Shown piece after piece: positions 12,767-24,079 of a stretch of 64,000 nucleotides of DNA; the stretch's first letter is position 1, and each line of letters starts with the position of its first letter. A program made the translations under genes and the position numbers. The notes beneath the pieces are model-generated. The model made no database searches and was not told where the DNA came from. It was given only the letters and a program-made list of their open reading frames with translations. The stretch comes from Nautilus pompilius (taxonomy: Eukaryota; Mollusca; Cephalopoda; Nautilida; Nautilidae): assembly GCA_018389105.1 (NCBI GenBank), contig JACATO010001530.1:20268-84267 (forward strand), in the 5' to 3' direction.

Positions 12767-13367
12767 CAGTCGACCCCAGCGTAATCGCGGTTCGGCATTC
12801 GTGGCCCCGGTTATTCGCGGAATTTTCTTTAAAACCTACCTAATAATTGTTCGTGGAAACCCTCGCAAATTCGCGGAATCGCAAATATCTTCCCCGATTT
12901 TCATATGAATTTTTTCGTGGCAATATATATTTTTTTCAAGTTTTTTAACGCTAAATTATTAATACCAATATAATTTACTAATTTTGTAATATAAATACTA
13001 ACGTAAATTCAGCAAAATATGAATATAAAATATACGCTATTGGCTGGAGGTTTGAAAGTAGCCAATCCGAGAGCGTTATCCATTTCTCTTCGCTGCTGAT
13101 TGGCTGCTGCTCACGAGGCGCTGTCTCAGGCAGATGCAGCCCAGCATCATCCCAGTTTACCGCGTCTAGCTATCACGAGTGTTTCTCTGAGTGTTGTATT
13201 TTTTATTAAATTATTATTATATATTTACTTATATTTTTAAATTATAATTTACGTTATATTTTGACGTTTATAGACATTTTTATGGACGACGTCCAATATT
13301 CGCGGTTTTTTCACTCTTCGCGGGTGCTCAAGGGACGTAACTCCCCGCGAATACCGGGGGACAACTG
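12767..13367. mobile_element. Pogo/Tigger-like MITE, unit 1
   Basis: The element runs from CAGTCGACCCC to GGGGGACAACTG and is flanked by TA on both sides (12765-12766 and 13368-13369). The termini are imperfect inverted repeats rich in CGCGG/CCGCG words. There is no transposase. The TA duplication and CAGT...ACTG ends fit the pogo/Tigger group of Tc1/mariner elements. Confidence 0.75.
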
Positions 13368-14593
13368 TATACACCAAAGTTTTCCACACGTAGTCTACAG
13401 CTGATTAAGATCTCTATGACTGAAAACCATCGTCCGAACTGCTAACTCTGACTCGTGGCCTTATGATTTTACTCTAGGTATATGATGCCATAGTGCCTTA
13501 TCTACCTGTGGTATTATTACCTGAGCTTTATCGTTAGACACTGAAACCTTTGAATCTAGCGATGGTAGGGTCACGAGCGTGTACACCTCGAATCTCGCAT
13601 AATTTAATAAGTCGGACAGCGATGGATGGGGACAGTGAGAGCTTAGTCGTTGAATAGAATTAGTCTTCTGCAACCGTTGAAACTGACAGTGTTTTCGCAG
13701 TTTGTCGGCTCACAGATTTATGTCCACGATGAGTAATGTCAGCTGAATAGAATTATTCTATTAGCTGCTGCCAGAGGATAACTTCTAGCATTTACACGGC
13801 TTAGGAGACGAATCTCTCTCTACATAGCAAAGACCGAACAGGTTAAGCTGGAAAAACGTGTACGGACTCTACCAGGAGGAGAATGATGGTGATTTTAGAG
13901 GTGAACATAACCAACGATACACTTAGTGTCAAAACTGCAGAAAGTGAAGACATCCAGGTAAATGAATCAGTATTTTCAACTATTTGACAACAGTTGGGTG
14001 AATTTACTCTACAATTTTTTTTGGACCTTCTGCTCTATAAATTGAAATATTTCTTTCGCCTCTGGACGCATTTTCTTTACATCTGGATTACTGAGCTATT
14101 TGCATCTTATATGCTGCCTGGGTCGTCCGACAACTCTTTAGTGTTTTTCTAATAATTTTTTTCAGGATTTACGAATATATTATTTGGTTTATATATTGGC
14201 TCTAACAAATCCTTAACACAGGCCAAAATGTTGTTCTCATCATTAAGTAGTCTTTACCGAACAATCTGTCGTTTGTTTCTTTCATAAGAGTCATATACGG
14301 GTATAATGATATATTTTGCTGAGTTCAGATATAAACATGTTATCTAAGATCCACTATTTGGATTCTAAAATGCATACATCGGTTAGTGAGAAAAACACTC
14401 TTCCTTTCAGAAATATAAAACTCTACCCTGCAAAGATGAGAAATATATCACTGAACTCTCTACACATCATGAGGTGTCACCATACTTTGATGCTGCTACA
14501 CCTTCTGTCCCGTGTCCATCCATCCTCTCTTGCTGATGTTGAAAATTTCCTGTTTTTTATTATAAATTAACAAGAATGATTATTAATGTATAG

Positions 14594-14779
14594 GTTTCTG
14601 TGATGAAGACGAAAGCTTCATCAGCTATCCTAATGCAAAGACCTGCTTCAAATTTTACCTGGACAATCTTACCTGGGAAGAAGCGAAAGCTAAATGTGAA
14701 TCTCTGGATGGTCATCTTATTACATTAGAGGGTGAGAATGAAGATAACGCTGTGCAGTACACCATAGGATATGCCGGAT
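14594..14779 (+). CDS. Gene 1 exon 4: CTLD first part
   Basis: The 186-bp exon carries the first three CTLD cysteines: FCDEDES, KTCFKFY and KAKCESL. TWEEAKAKC is the usual alpha-helix motif. The first two cysteines mark a long-form CTLD. The exon ends IGYAG at donor GTAAGC with one base carried over. Confidence 0.9.
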
Positions 14780-15781
14780 GTAAGCAGCAGTTTTTCCTCT
14801 TTTAATTCACTTTTTCTTGCAGTTAAAGTTTGCGAAATTAAACTTTTCGAACATCACGCATTTTAACAACTGAATTCCGCTGAGCTACATATTTTTGTCC
14901 TTTTATTCGCGATGCGATGCCGTTGGTAGACCGATTGTCCTGTAGTGTCTCACTAAAGTAAATACTATAGAAAATAAATTGGTGGAGATTCGACCACGTA
15001 AGGGTTAATACAATCGAATCTGTTCTTTACCGAGAGACCTGATGCGTTTAATGCCTCGAACTTTCGGATGAACTAAAAGATAGATCAGCTGTGGTATCTG
15101 ATTAAAAGAAAAGGGAATATAAATTTAATGCGACGAAACTGTGGTGAAAAATTTCAAGCCAGTTTTGTTAATTTACCCATGATGTTACCAGTCTGGAAAT
15201 AAGAGAAATGAACAGGGACATTAATAATATTTCACGGTTAGGAAAATTTGAACTAAACCTATAAAATATAGAGAAACAAGTAAAATAACGTTGACATTTT
15301 GAGGGAAATTTTGATTCTCGGCTACACTCACAGAAGCTAATTTCATAAACATACTTTCTAAACATTTAGTTAATTTGAAGTTTAAATAAATAGATTCCTA
15401 CATTCTAGTCTCGCATGCATTGTTTAAACAAAATAGTATTGGTTGGAGTTTTACTGTCGGTTTCTTTTTGAGTATAAAACCTACTTAAAGATTCGTAAAT
15501 GTCTTCAGATAGTTTTATAAATCTCGTGGTGCCTAAAACCTTATATTGAATGATATATAAAGACATTAACCGAATGACGTAAGTAAACAGGCTTAAAATC
15601 ACAGAAAGGGTTTCTAAATCATTCTTATTACTATCGATGTATAATTCTTATTTTAATAGTTAAAATTTATTTTAACATAAAATACTTACAGTATTTTTTA
15701 GGTAAAACAAAAACTATCTACTTTAAAATGTTAGCCATTTAGGTTACTTAGTCTGTTATTATGCCTGTCTGTTTCTATTAG
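14780..15781 (+). other. Gene 1 intron 4
   Basis: A phase-1 intron inside the CTLD, ending TTCTATTAG. It is AT-rich with no repeat or gene recognised. Gene 3 carries the same intron at 45006-46008. Confidence 0.8.
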
Positions 15782-16017
15782 ATGATTACAGGAGTTATCA
15801 TATTGGAACAAGGAGGAATAATGCTGGGCAGTATGTATACCTGAATGGTGATCCAATTGTCTACAGCAACTGGAAAAACGGCAAACCTGGAGAGGGAGAC
15901 GACCGACGCTGTGTGCACCTTAAGTTTGGTTTCTACAGAGGTAAATGGGAACCTGTTGACTGTTACACTGTCCGAGAGAACTTCATCTGCGAAAAAGATT
16001 TCAAATCGCCTTATTAA
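15782..16017 (+). CDS. Gene 1 exon 5: CTLD second part and stop
   Basis: The exon encodes the CTLD C-terminal half. HIGTRR stands where the WIGL-type motif normally sits, then come DPIVYSNWKNGKP, RRCV, KWEPVDC and NFICEK, and the protein ends KSPY. Three cysteines complete the six-cysteine long-form set. The usual EPN or QPD sugar-site triplet is absent (KPGEGDD instead). Confidence 0.9.
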
Positions 16018-16194
16018 CATGTCAGTAGTACTCTTATTGGCGATCATTACAAAAGATATGTATTTGATAGGATGTGACAAACTTTGGTATCCATGGGAAT
16101 TTTCTGTGAACCTCAGGTGCACCATTCAATCTCAAGCTTCTGGAAAGAAGTTTCAGAGACCAAGTGGATGCAATCTGTGCCTGATGTAATCCCT

Positions 16195-16200
16195 AATAAA
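16195..16200 (+). terminator. Polyadenylation signal of gene 1
   Basis: AATAAA lies 178 bp after the stop codon and is conserved after gene 3. Confidence 0.55.
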
Positions 16201-17544
16201 ACTGTTTAGTTGTTTCACTGTTCTGTTCAGACGTTAAATGATTGTGAAAACATTGAAGATGAACAGTTCAAACTGTCGTAACAAACTTAATGATGTATTT
16301 TAGGAAATTAAATTCAAAGTGAATTCTTGCATAAAATTACGGCTTTATACTTGTTTTTTATTGTAAAACATTTTATGAATATTAAATAATTTTGTCATTT
16401 AAATGAAGATGGATCACCACTTTTAAAAATAAATTTTAAAAATTCGTTTTTCACTTAGTTTTGTGAGTTTTTGTTACACAAATTTAAATAAATGTTTGAC
16501 GTTTTGGGCGCTAATTGTTTTTTGTTTTTTCCTTTACAATGCGATATATATATATAAGTGATGTGCAATTCCGTATTGTTTTAGACAATTTTAGCACTAT
16601 GTATTTGAATTATTTACTACTCACAAATATTAAATATTTATTGGCATTTTGCAAGTCAATTTGGCAAAAGAGTAAAATTTTTATTTTACATAAGTTATTG
16701 ATTTCCTTCTTTCCTTCAGTGAAATATCGAGATGCAAGCATTCAAATGCGCTGGAAAAAACTGTAATCAGTAGTTAGCAGACACCAGTTGTTCTCTCGAT
16801 GTTGGACATGACAGGAAGGAGTCCTATAATTTTATAGTAGAAACTACTGACTAATTTCACACTTGTTCTTTTAGCTGTAGTGATAAAGAGCTGCGTGCGT
16901 AACTGCTATTAGTCGTTGTGACAATGCATTAAACTGATCTCCTTACAGTGCAGGATATCTGATATAAAGAGAAAAGCATCCAAAACTTATACCACCTGAA
17001 ACAAGCTAGGATGCGTTCTTTGAATATCCACGAGAAATCGTAAAGAAAAGGTCACAATAAACACTTGCAGGAGACAAGCCGCTTGATCTAATAAATAAAA
17101 ACAAAGTATATTTTGGTTCCTTTCTGCAGGTATAAGGTCTCCATCAATAGTGATTTTTCAGATTGTTGTTTATGAGGAGAGTTTTCTGTCCTTATTACCG
17201 ATAAACCAAGTATATCTAACATTTGAAATGCACCTACTATGTAAGTTAAATGCGTTCCATATCTTCCATACTGCTTTTATCAGTCTTTCTCATGCATCTG
17301 TTGTCTGATCATGACAAATATGTTCACATTAAGCATCTGAATACCAAACATTGTTGTTCAAGATTTATATAGTTCATATTACATAAGTCATAATATAGCG
17401 CTGGTGGTGGAATTCCTCCATATCAAAAACCTGACGTCCCAGCCAAATTCTGATCACAGATTTGAAATCAACACCCAGAATTTAGCTAAGATCACCCACA
17501 TTTTGCTCAGTGGCAGACAAAAAGTTCCATTTTGTTGTCCAGTT

Positions 17545-18500
17545 TTATCTGCCATGTTCGTGCTGTCGTTATAGGACACCATGGCCATACATTCTCAGCT
17601 TGACCGGTTAACACTCTCAATACCTATAATTCCTTACCACTTATCGCAGCTATTTATTCCACATCATCTTATTATTTTTCAAAAGTAAATCCTTTCTCGC
17701 ATCCGCACACAACATGATCCAAGCAGACGAGAATTTCTCATGAATATATAAGCAAAAATCAAAACAGATATGTTTCCACTCACCTGTGAAAATTCTTTAT
17801 CGGTATAAACCCTTTACAGGTAACAAATAAATGTAGTGATGTTTGGCATGAGCGGAGTGGATATTTATCTAATGTCACCAGTAGATTTTATATCTTTTGT
17901 GCAGATCTCCACAAAAGGTGAAATGATTTTGGGGCAAACAACAACGTTAGCAAATTGATTATATGATTTGATTTGGCTGATGCTGAACTAGACTATGTAC
18001 GATCACTGTTCTAAATGTCTTATTCTTTATAGAGAAGTGAAATAGATTTTATAACTTTTGCTGGTGAAAATGTAGTTTTTACAATATATAAACTGATGTC
18101 CTTCAGTAGTTTTTATTCATATGATGTTTTTCATGTGTGATTTCAGTAGATGCAATCATATATTTAGGCTATTGTACCTAATCAAATTTATCCTGACTAC
18201 AAAAGCATTAACTTAAATAATTCATAAGAGAATGTAACCAATCTTACCCATGTCCATTATAAAGTGTCAAGATAAATGCTACAGTAAACAATAATTGTTT
18301 CTTCTTCTACAGTGAGAGATCCGATAACCAAGTTGATGCTCTCTTGAAATGTACCTGAGATTTGTTTGAGTGAGGTTTGCAAGCCTCTATGTCTGCAGTG
18401 ATTGGACCGATTCTTCTGACTGATTTACTCTGCTCATTAAAAGACTGAGATCAGTTAAGGAAAGGTTCCGCTCTTGTTCTGACAGTAGAAACAATATAAA
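17545..18500 (-). pseudogene. Truncated lectin gene head (promoter, exon 1, part of intron 1), unit 1
   Basis: On the minus strand this block aligns with the promoter, exon 1 and intron 1 of genes 2 and 4 (compare 29450-30400). The exon 1 equivalent at 18248-18306 is 59 bp long, stays open (KKQLLFTVAFILTLYNGHG) and keeps a GTAAGA donor. The start codon is AAG instead of ATG, and a TAG precedes it. The CRE octamer has decayed. No PAN or CTLD exons follow, because gene 1 3' flank begins by 17137. It is a fragment of a fifth gene. Confidence 0.7.
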
Positions 18501-20049
18501 GTTTCACTTAATTGACCACGGAAGCAAAGATCTGATTTTCCAGTAATTCTTAACATTCCGACTACCCTGGTACATTTCCAATCTAATTGGGTGTTCAAAA
18601 CTGGTTGATGACACAACGAAAATCGATATGATTTCAGATATTCTAGATTTAGCTATATATTTTTTGAATTGATTATAGAATGATAATATTTTGAAGGGTA
18701 ACATAAAAATTGTTCGTGTCCAGGAAACTAATAAATGTGATATACACATTAAATACCGGAGTGTATAATACATGCAAAGCTGTAATCAGTCGCCCCTACA
18801 TACTGGTGATCAATGATCAATTCGATAACAACACCTCTTCTTCTATCTTGTGCAAACAAAGGTACTTCCCTTCTGCAGGGAGGGCTATTGTGTCGAACAG
18901 ACAGACATGGTAACTAATGACGTATACACCACGTGCTTCAGATGTGCGCGCCTTTGTCCAGCAGAAGATGATTCAAAACCACCTCATCAATGGTCGCCGA
19001 TTGACCAATGACCAGGTGGTACAAAGAGCTGTTTTATGTTCTGGATGTCATACTGATATGACTGTGATCTGTCAGCGGGCATCACTTCACGTTTCAAGTC
19101 AATTACCGCTGATCAGCCAACTTCGGTAAAAGGAATCCAGAGAAGCGAGTAGTCCGTGTATACTGCACGAGAGCAGACACGTGGTCAGAATGATATGAGC
19201 GATTGTGATAGAATAGTAGATAAACAAGCTTTTGTTTGCAATTCATTTTACTTTTTACTTTTACATAAAAGCAAAAAAAAAAATTTTAAAAAGAAGACGA
19301 TTTTAAATTTTCCATAAATTTTGTGTAAAAAGGGAATAATTCGGAGTGTGGAAATATCCCTTGATTCTGTTAGCAAAGAATAGAAGTTTTTAAAAGATTT
19401 CGAAGATAATTTAATATGAAACAATATTTTCTTATTCCATCATTAATATTAACATCAGAGACGGACAAAAAGGAATCCCCTGATGGTAATAAAGCAAATA
19501 GTGGTATTTTCATTGCTTCTTTCTAACGGATTTTTAAAAAGTATTTTATGGATTCAAAACTGCGTATCGCCTTGAACATTAAAGTCGACAGCACTGGCGA
19601 AGCGCGAGGTGAAAATAAATTAAGTCATCGTTTCTTACATCATGGAAAAAAAAACATTTTTATAATTGTGAGAAAGTGAATACTCCTGCTCTGTGATAGC
19701 GAATAGTATTTACATAATATTCTCAGGATATCGCTCTGATGTACCTACTGAGAATATACAAAATATGAATTAAGAGAACGTATACTATGAATACTTGAAG
19801 AGATTTCATGGAACTGTATAGAACATATGTGTGAAACTGTTAACGTCGCTTGATCTCTCAGAGTACGAGATTCCCTAATCAACTTAAACAAATCCATAGG
19901 TCTCTATCTATTATTATATGCTCCATGAGCATTTAATTTAGTTTAGTAGTGACTCTGTCTTCCAGTCTCACAATTACTTCCTTGAGTTTAGGTTTGAATT
20001 TCGTTATTGATGTTGATGATGTTTTTTATTATTGCTAAAGAGTATAAGG

Positions 20050-20764
20050 CAGTGGTTCCAAACCTTTTGACTCGTGGACCTTTTGCTAATACTCAAAAGA
20101 CCTGCGGACCCCTGCTACATTTCCGTAATTGAAGAAAAATCACATAAATAAGAGTTTTATTTGAATATATTGAGTTTGGTTCCCAAAGTTTGCCTAAAAT
20201 CGAGCAGGCTGGTGTGCATCCGGCCGAAGTCACAGCCCAGTCCTTGTAGTGTGCTCTGCCCCATGTGTCGTGGTCCGAGTCTTTTGGCTGCAGGCCCCAA
20301 TGGCGTTAGCCAATGGGAGCGTGGCTCGATTGCGTCAGTCTTACTGTGGTAACAGTTAGAGTTCCGGCCTTTGTCGCCAGCGTGTATTGTCCGTGTTTCT
20401 ATGAGGGTGGCACAGCGACAGAAATCTGCAGGGTACCGGTGATGCAAGTGTGTTACCACAGAGGTCTGTGATGCAACTGGGAGTGCCTGCCGTGGGAGAC
20501 AAGCCTTGTACCTTTGGCGTCCGGCCTCCCATCGGTGATACCGCTGTATTGGACGCAGGGTAATTTTTGTATACTTTTTTCTGGAAAAAGTGCGTCTTAT
20601 AAACCGGCAAACATGGTACATATAAACAAAACAGACACATACTGATGAACAGTTTGCTTGACTCAGTCTTACGACAGAAAGTGATACTTCCAGGGTTCCG
20701 CGACCCCGCAGAAAAGACTTGGCGACTCCATCAGGGGTCCCGACCCACTAGATGGGAATCACTG
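20050..20764 (-). mobile_element. Non-autonomous hAT element with 8-bp target duplication, unit 1
   Basis: The terminal inverted repeats are CAGTGGTTCC and GGGAATCACTG. The flanks are perfect copies of GTATAAGG (20042-20049 and 20765-20772), the 8-bp duplication expected of hAT transposition. There is no transposase. The interior, read on the minus strand, resembles 10205-10460 of the larger hAT element. Frames in it (20157-20621) are not genes. Confidence 0.9.
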
Positions 20765-22069
20765 GTATAAGGCGTCGGTTATTCCTCGCTATGGTAAACA
20801 GATCGTGCATGGATGCGTACAAAAATGTTCTGAAGCACGCAGCTGTATCCGTTTTCATCCAACAGCCAAGTCAGCCGCCTGAATTATCACCAGGAATCGC
20901 CCGCGTAGCTGCCTTTCCTATAATGGCAATGAAATATAAGCCGCCTCATGTTAAGTTGTCATTCAAATTTGTAAACTTTACAAGCGCAACTTTAATTATT
21001 GAACACCTGATTATGGATTTTGTTTTGCCAACATTTACAGATCAAACACGAGAAAGTCAATAATAGATACAAGGTGACGGAGATTTTCCACTTCATCAAA
21101 CATAAACCGTAAATTCCTGGTTATTCTGCTGCATAAACTCGACCTCTGTTTCTCTATATTTTCGTCTACTCAGCTGTAGGGGAATTAAACTAAATTTGTA
21201 TTCAGGAGCTAACGATCTCCAGCACAGAGGAGAGGAAATAAAATCAAAGGTTACTCGACCTCTTCGATGTATCAACGAAGGTGATGTTGACGTATCCATG
21301 AATGCACAAAACGAGTTTATAAGAGCAAAAGAAATCGGGGGAATGCATATACCCGGATCCACAAAGCTTCCACCCGATCAGCCGCAAACAACACGGAAGC
21401 CTCCACCTAACCTCATGACACCGAGTGGTTATTCATAAGATCCAAAATTAAAATTTATTAGACAGAACATTAAAAAAAATTCTATTATTTTTACCTCGAA
21501 AAATGCTTGACGAAGTTGATGGTTCTGTGCAGAAATATAACGGTTAACTTAACGTTTCCTTCCTCTCTGTCTGCGGTCGTGTATAAGGAATACAAAGAGG
21601 CGCAAGGATTTACCCGAAATATCGCATCCGTATTATTAAATATGGATAATAACCTCACCTCCATTCTTCACCTGTGGCTGAATGTCAGTTATTTCCAGAG
21701 TTTATTTCGCTATTTATTAGAAAGTTATGCATTTGTTTCCGTTTGGTCGTAAGCTGTGGATTCCTTATTTCCTGACACGAACGCCGAAGTTTGTCCAAAT
21801 CGCCTGATTCCTACGGGCGGAGAAAGGTTCTTTCCGAACTCTGTTGCCTGGAGCGCGTGCGTAAAGCCGGTGGTCCGACCCACTGTCATCACGCGAGATA
21901 AAATATACCAAAGATTCCTTTACAATTGTAGCTTTTAAAACGGATTTTTAATATTGTAGATTGATTTTTCTGAGGTAGCGTTTAGCGGCTCGTTTTTCAA
22001 AAAATCATTCCAAGAATCTTTGTCAGGCTAATCGCTATGTCAGAGGGCGGAGGCAGTGGACGGGGAAGT

Positions 22070-22083
22070 GAAACTCAAGTTTC
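22070..22083. promoter_or_regulatory. IRF-like inverted repeat in a promoter-like block, unit 1
   Basis: GAAACT and AGTTTC form a perfect inverted repeat separated by CA, resembling interferon-regulatory-factor half sites. A CACGTG E-box is at 22093-22098 and TATAAA at 22210-22215. All three are kept at 52305-52318, 52328-52333 and 52445-52450. No transcript is identified. Confidence 0.3.
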
Positions 22084-22292
22084 CGCCCTCAGCACGTGAT
22101 GTTTCACGGTCTGTCTAAGTCTGCAGGCGAGTCCTATGATACAGCATCATGCACCGGTTTGACGCACAGACGTTGATTTGTTGTCGAATCACTGACAGAT
22201 CTGTGTTTGTATAAACAGAAGACGGATTTAGGTTCTAATCTTGGGAAAATAGAAATAAATTATAAGGAATTTAACATGAATTATGAGAGAGG

Positions 22293-22440
22293 GACACACA
22301 CATACACAGACACTCACTCACTCACTCATACTCACGCATACACTCACATACACATACTCACTCACTCATACTCACGCCTACACTCAAATGCACAAACTCA
22401 CTCACTCATACTCATTCATATTCTCACGCACATGTTATCA
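22293..22440. repeat. CA/CTCA-rich tract, unit 1
   Basis: Repeated ACTCACTC, ACACAT and ACTCACGC words. The unit 2 counterpart at 52527-52672 differs in length. Confidence 0.9.
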
Positions 22441-23855
22441 CAGAGAGAGAAAGCAGTAGATGAATGGTGCTAAATCGTATGCGCTCAACTTTAGACTGGC
22501 ATTATTTTAAACTATTGCATATATGTGCTTAGATTTAGACAAATTTCCAATAGTGAATTAATTTTTTTAAATGCTTAAACTTTACATATTTTTTATTGAT
22601 ATGTAATAGTTTATTGGCATCATGCTGACTGTTTCCATGCTCTCATTATTACTGATAACATTCTAATAACTGACCTAAATGTTTTTCAGAAAAACTGTAC
22701 GAATTCGTTGTTGTGTAATAATAAATAAATAAGCCAAGATTATGAAGCTTCTTTTGCTGCTGTCTTCAGCTTATTTTGAATGTTTCTTTATTTTCTATAT
22801 GTTCGAGGTCAGAATCTGGCGATAAATTGCTAAAAGTCGATTTTTAGTTTCCGTGCCATCGAACAGACGGGTGACATTTTCCTTTGTTACCAATGAACTC
22901 CGTCTGCTAAATACTGCTTCGTGAGACGATAGTTTTTCGATCGAATCCAATCGCTTGCCACGTGATATTTTATTCCGAAAAGCAACTGATTTCTTTGCAT
23001 CAACACAAATCATTTGTTCTTTTCCCAAAATTGTCAACTATTTAATGAAATAATCGATTTGGAATTTATATTTTTGTTATGTAAATTATTGGCTATTATG
23101 AGTTCTATTTTTTATCTCTAGAACAATTCAATATAACGAGAATTTTAAAAAAAAACAACAAAATTTCAGTTGAGATTTCAATTCTAATTTAATGCAAAAT
23201 ACCTATTGTTAAATTAATTGACAACAAAAATAGCAAATTATAGGTAATTTGCACAAATATTGCGCTTTACTATTTAACAAAAGTTTAATTGTGTGTACCT
23301 CTACATATATATTTAGCATCATATAGGAAAAACCTCTAAAACAACAATTATAGACCAAAACTTTAAACATTTTATAAATTTAGAGTGAAACAAAAACTGA
23401 CGAAACTATATGAGAACAGATTTCACAAATTTTAACAAGAAAATCTTTCTTCATCTTCATTATATAATAAAACGATTTAATTTTTATTCAGGTTTTATAA
23501 AAAAAACAGAAGAAGAAAAATGTCTTGCTCTGTAGGAATTCATATTGAAATTAATGGGCTAAAACTGATAATTAAGTTTGTCAAATGTGCTTGAACTGTT
23601 TATCATTAACAATAAAACATTTAAAAAGAAATTTGGACGCAGAACAGTGGAACGTCTTTTACGATTTCATCACTGGTTACATCAGTCAGAGAACATCACC
23701 TGGTGTCGTGGGACTTCTTTCCGGATGCTAAAGATTGCATGGTGCGGCTGGTGTCCACGAGAAATTCGCTTGAACACCAATATTTGTTACATCATATATG
23801 ACATATAGTTCCTGTAGTGTTTGCAAACATGAGTTCTAATATCTTAGTGAAGTGA

Positions 23856-24079
23856 TTAAAATTTTTTTTCACAAATATATTGCGTATAGACTGCGTCACA
23901 GCTAACAGCTTCCCAGGAACATTTATAACTGGTGCACAGAATAGACACACAGCGTCGGTTGTCATCTCCTTGCGGTTTCCCGTCTTTCCAGTCGCTGTAC
24001 AGAATAGGATCTCCATTTACGGAAACATATTGCCCTCCATCGTTCCTTCTTATTCCAATATGGTAATGCATATAACTAT
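23856..24079 (-). CDS. Gene 2 exon 5: CTLD second part and stop
   Basis: The exon reads open: YHIGIRRNDGG, DPILYSDWKDGKPQ, RRCV, SWEAVSC, YICEKKF, stop. Besides the three usual cysteines it has an extra pair (ILCTSYKCSW) not found in genes 1 and 3. The sugar-site triplet is not EPN or QPD. Confidence 0.88.

Larger units (their letters stand above)
9079..14593 (+). other. Gene 1 intron 3 with transposon insertions
   Basis: This 5.5-kb phase-1 intron holds the hAT-family element (about 10133-12737) and, 29 bp further on, the pogo-like MITE (12767-13367). The rest is AT-rich and unremarkable. A block of about 218 bp present in gene 3 (about 39143-39360) is missing near 9130. Confidence 0.75.
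5672..16017 (+). pseudogene. Gene 1: PAN-PAN-C-type lectin, five exons, frameshifted in PAN1
   Basis: This would encode a secreted lectin-like protein of about 333 residues. Coding exons are 5672-5730 (signal peptide), 7363-7630 (PAN1), 8821-9078 (PAN2), 14594-14779 (CTLD first part) and 15782-16017 (CTLD second part, stop TAA). Intron 1 is phase 2 and the others phase 1; all have GT-AG ends. PAN/apple domains usually bind proteins or sugars, and CTLDs bind glycans or other ligands, so an extracellular recognition role is likely. Exon 2 has 5 extra bases near 7526-7533 compared with gene 3. The shifted frame stops inside PAN2 at 8887-8889. The last PAN1 cysteine is also Tyr (Asp-Lys-Tyr-Lys). 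The CTLD half is fully open. It is either a young pseudogene or carries sequence error. The ligand is unknown. Confidence 0.8.
16018..20041. other. Convergent spacer, left part, unit 1
   Basis: It begins with the gene 1 3' untranslated region and 3' flank (16421-17137 matches 1-718). A block of about 400 bp follows without recognised content, then the truncated gene head at about 17545-18500, then AT-rich DNA. Frames at 18710-18913 and 18917-19129 are kept in unit 2, but only as expected for a recent duplicate. Confidence 0.6.
20773..23855. other. Convergent spacer, right part, unit 1
   Basis: It contains a CpG-containing, promoter-like block near 21760-22215, a CA-rich tract at 22293-22440, then AT-rich DNA up to the end of gene 2. 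No gene is recognised. A TTTATT at 23483-23488 (AATAAA on the minus strand) could be the gene 2 polyadenylation signal, about 370 bp past its stop. Confidence 0.5.

Noticed and set aside
13461-13673. 70-codon minus-strand frame identical in both units
   Set aside because: It lies in intron 3, has no domain, and its identity is that of the recent duplication.
18917-19129. 70-codon frame conserved between the units
   Set aside because: There is no domain or recognisable start context, the end differs between units, and identity is no higher than in surrounding DNA.
20157-20621. 154-codon minus-strand frame (also 10166-10462)
   Set aside because: It lies inside the hAT MITE, has no domain, and is not kept whole in unit 2.
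20752-21063. 103-120 codon frame nearly identical in both units
   Set aside because: It starts inside the hAT element terminus and runs into spacer, so it cannot be an old gene, and its similarity matches the flanks.
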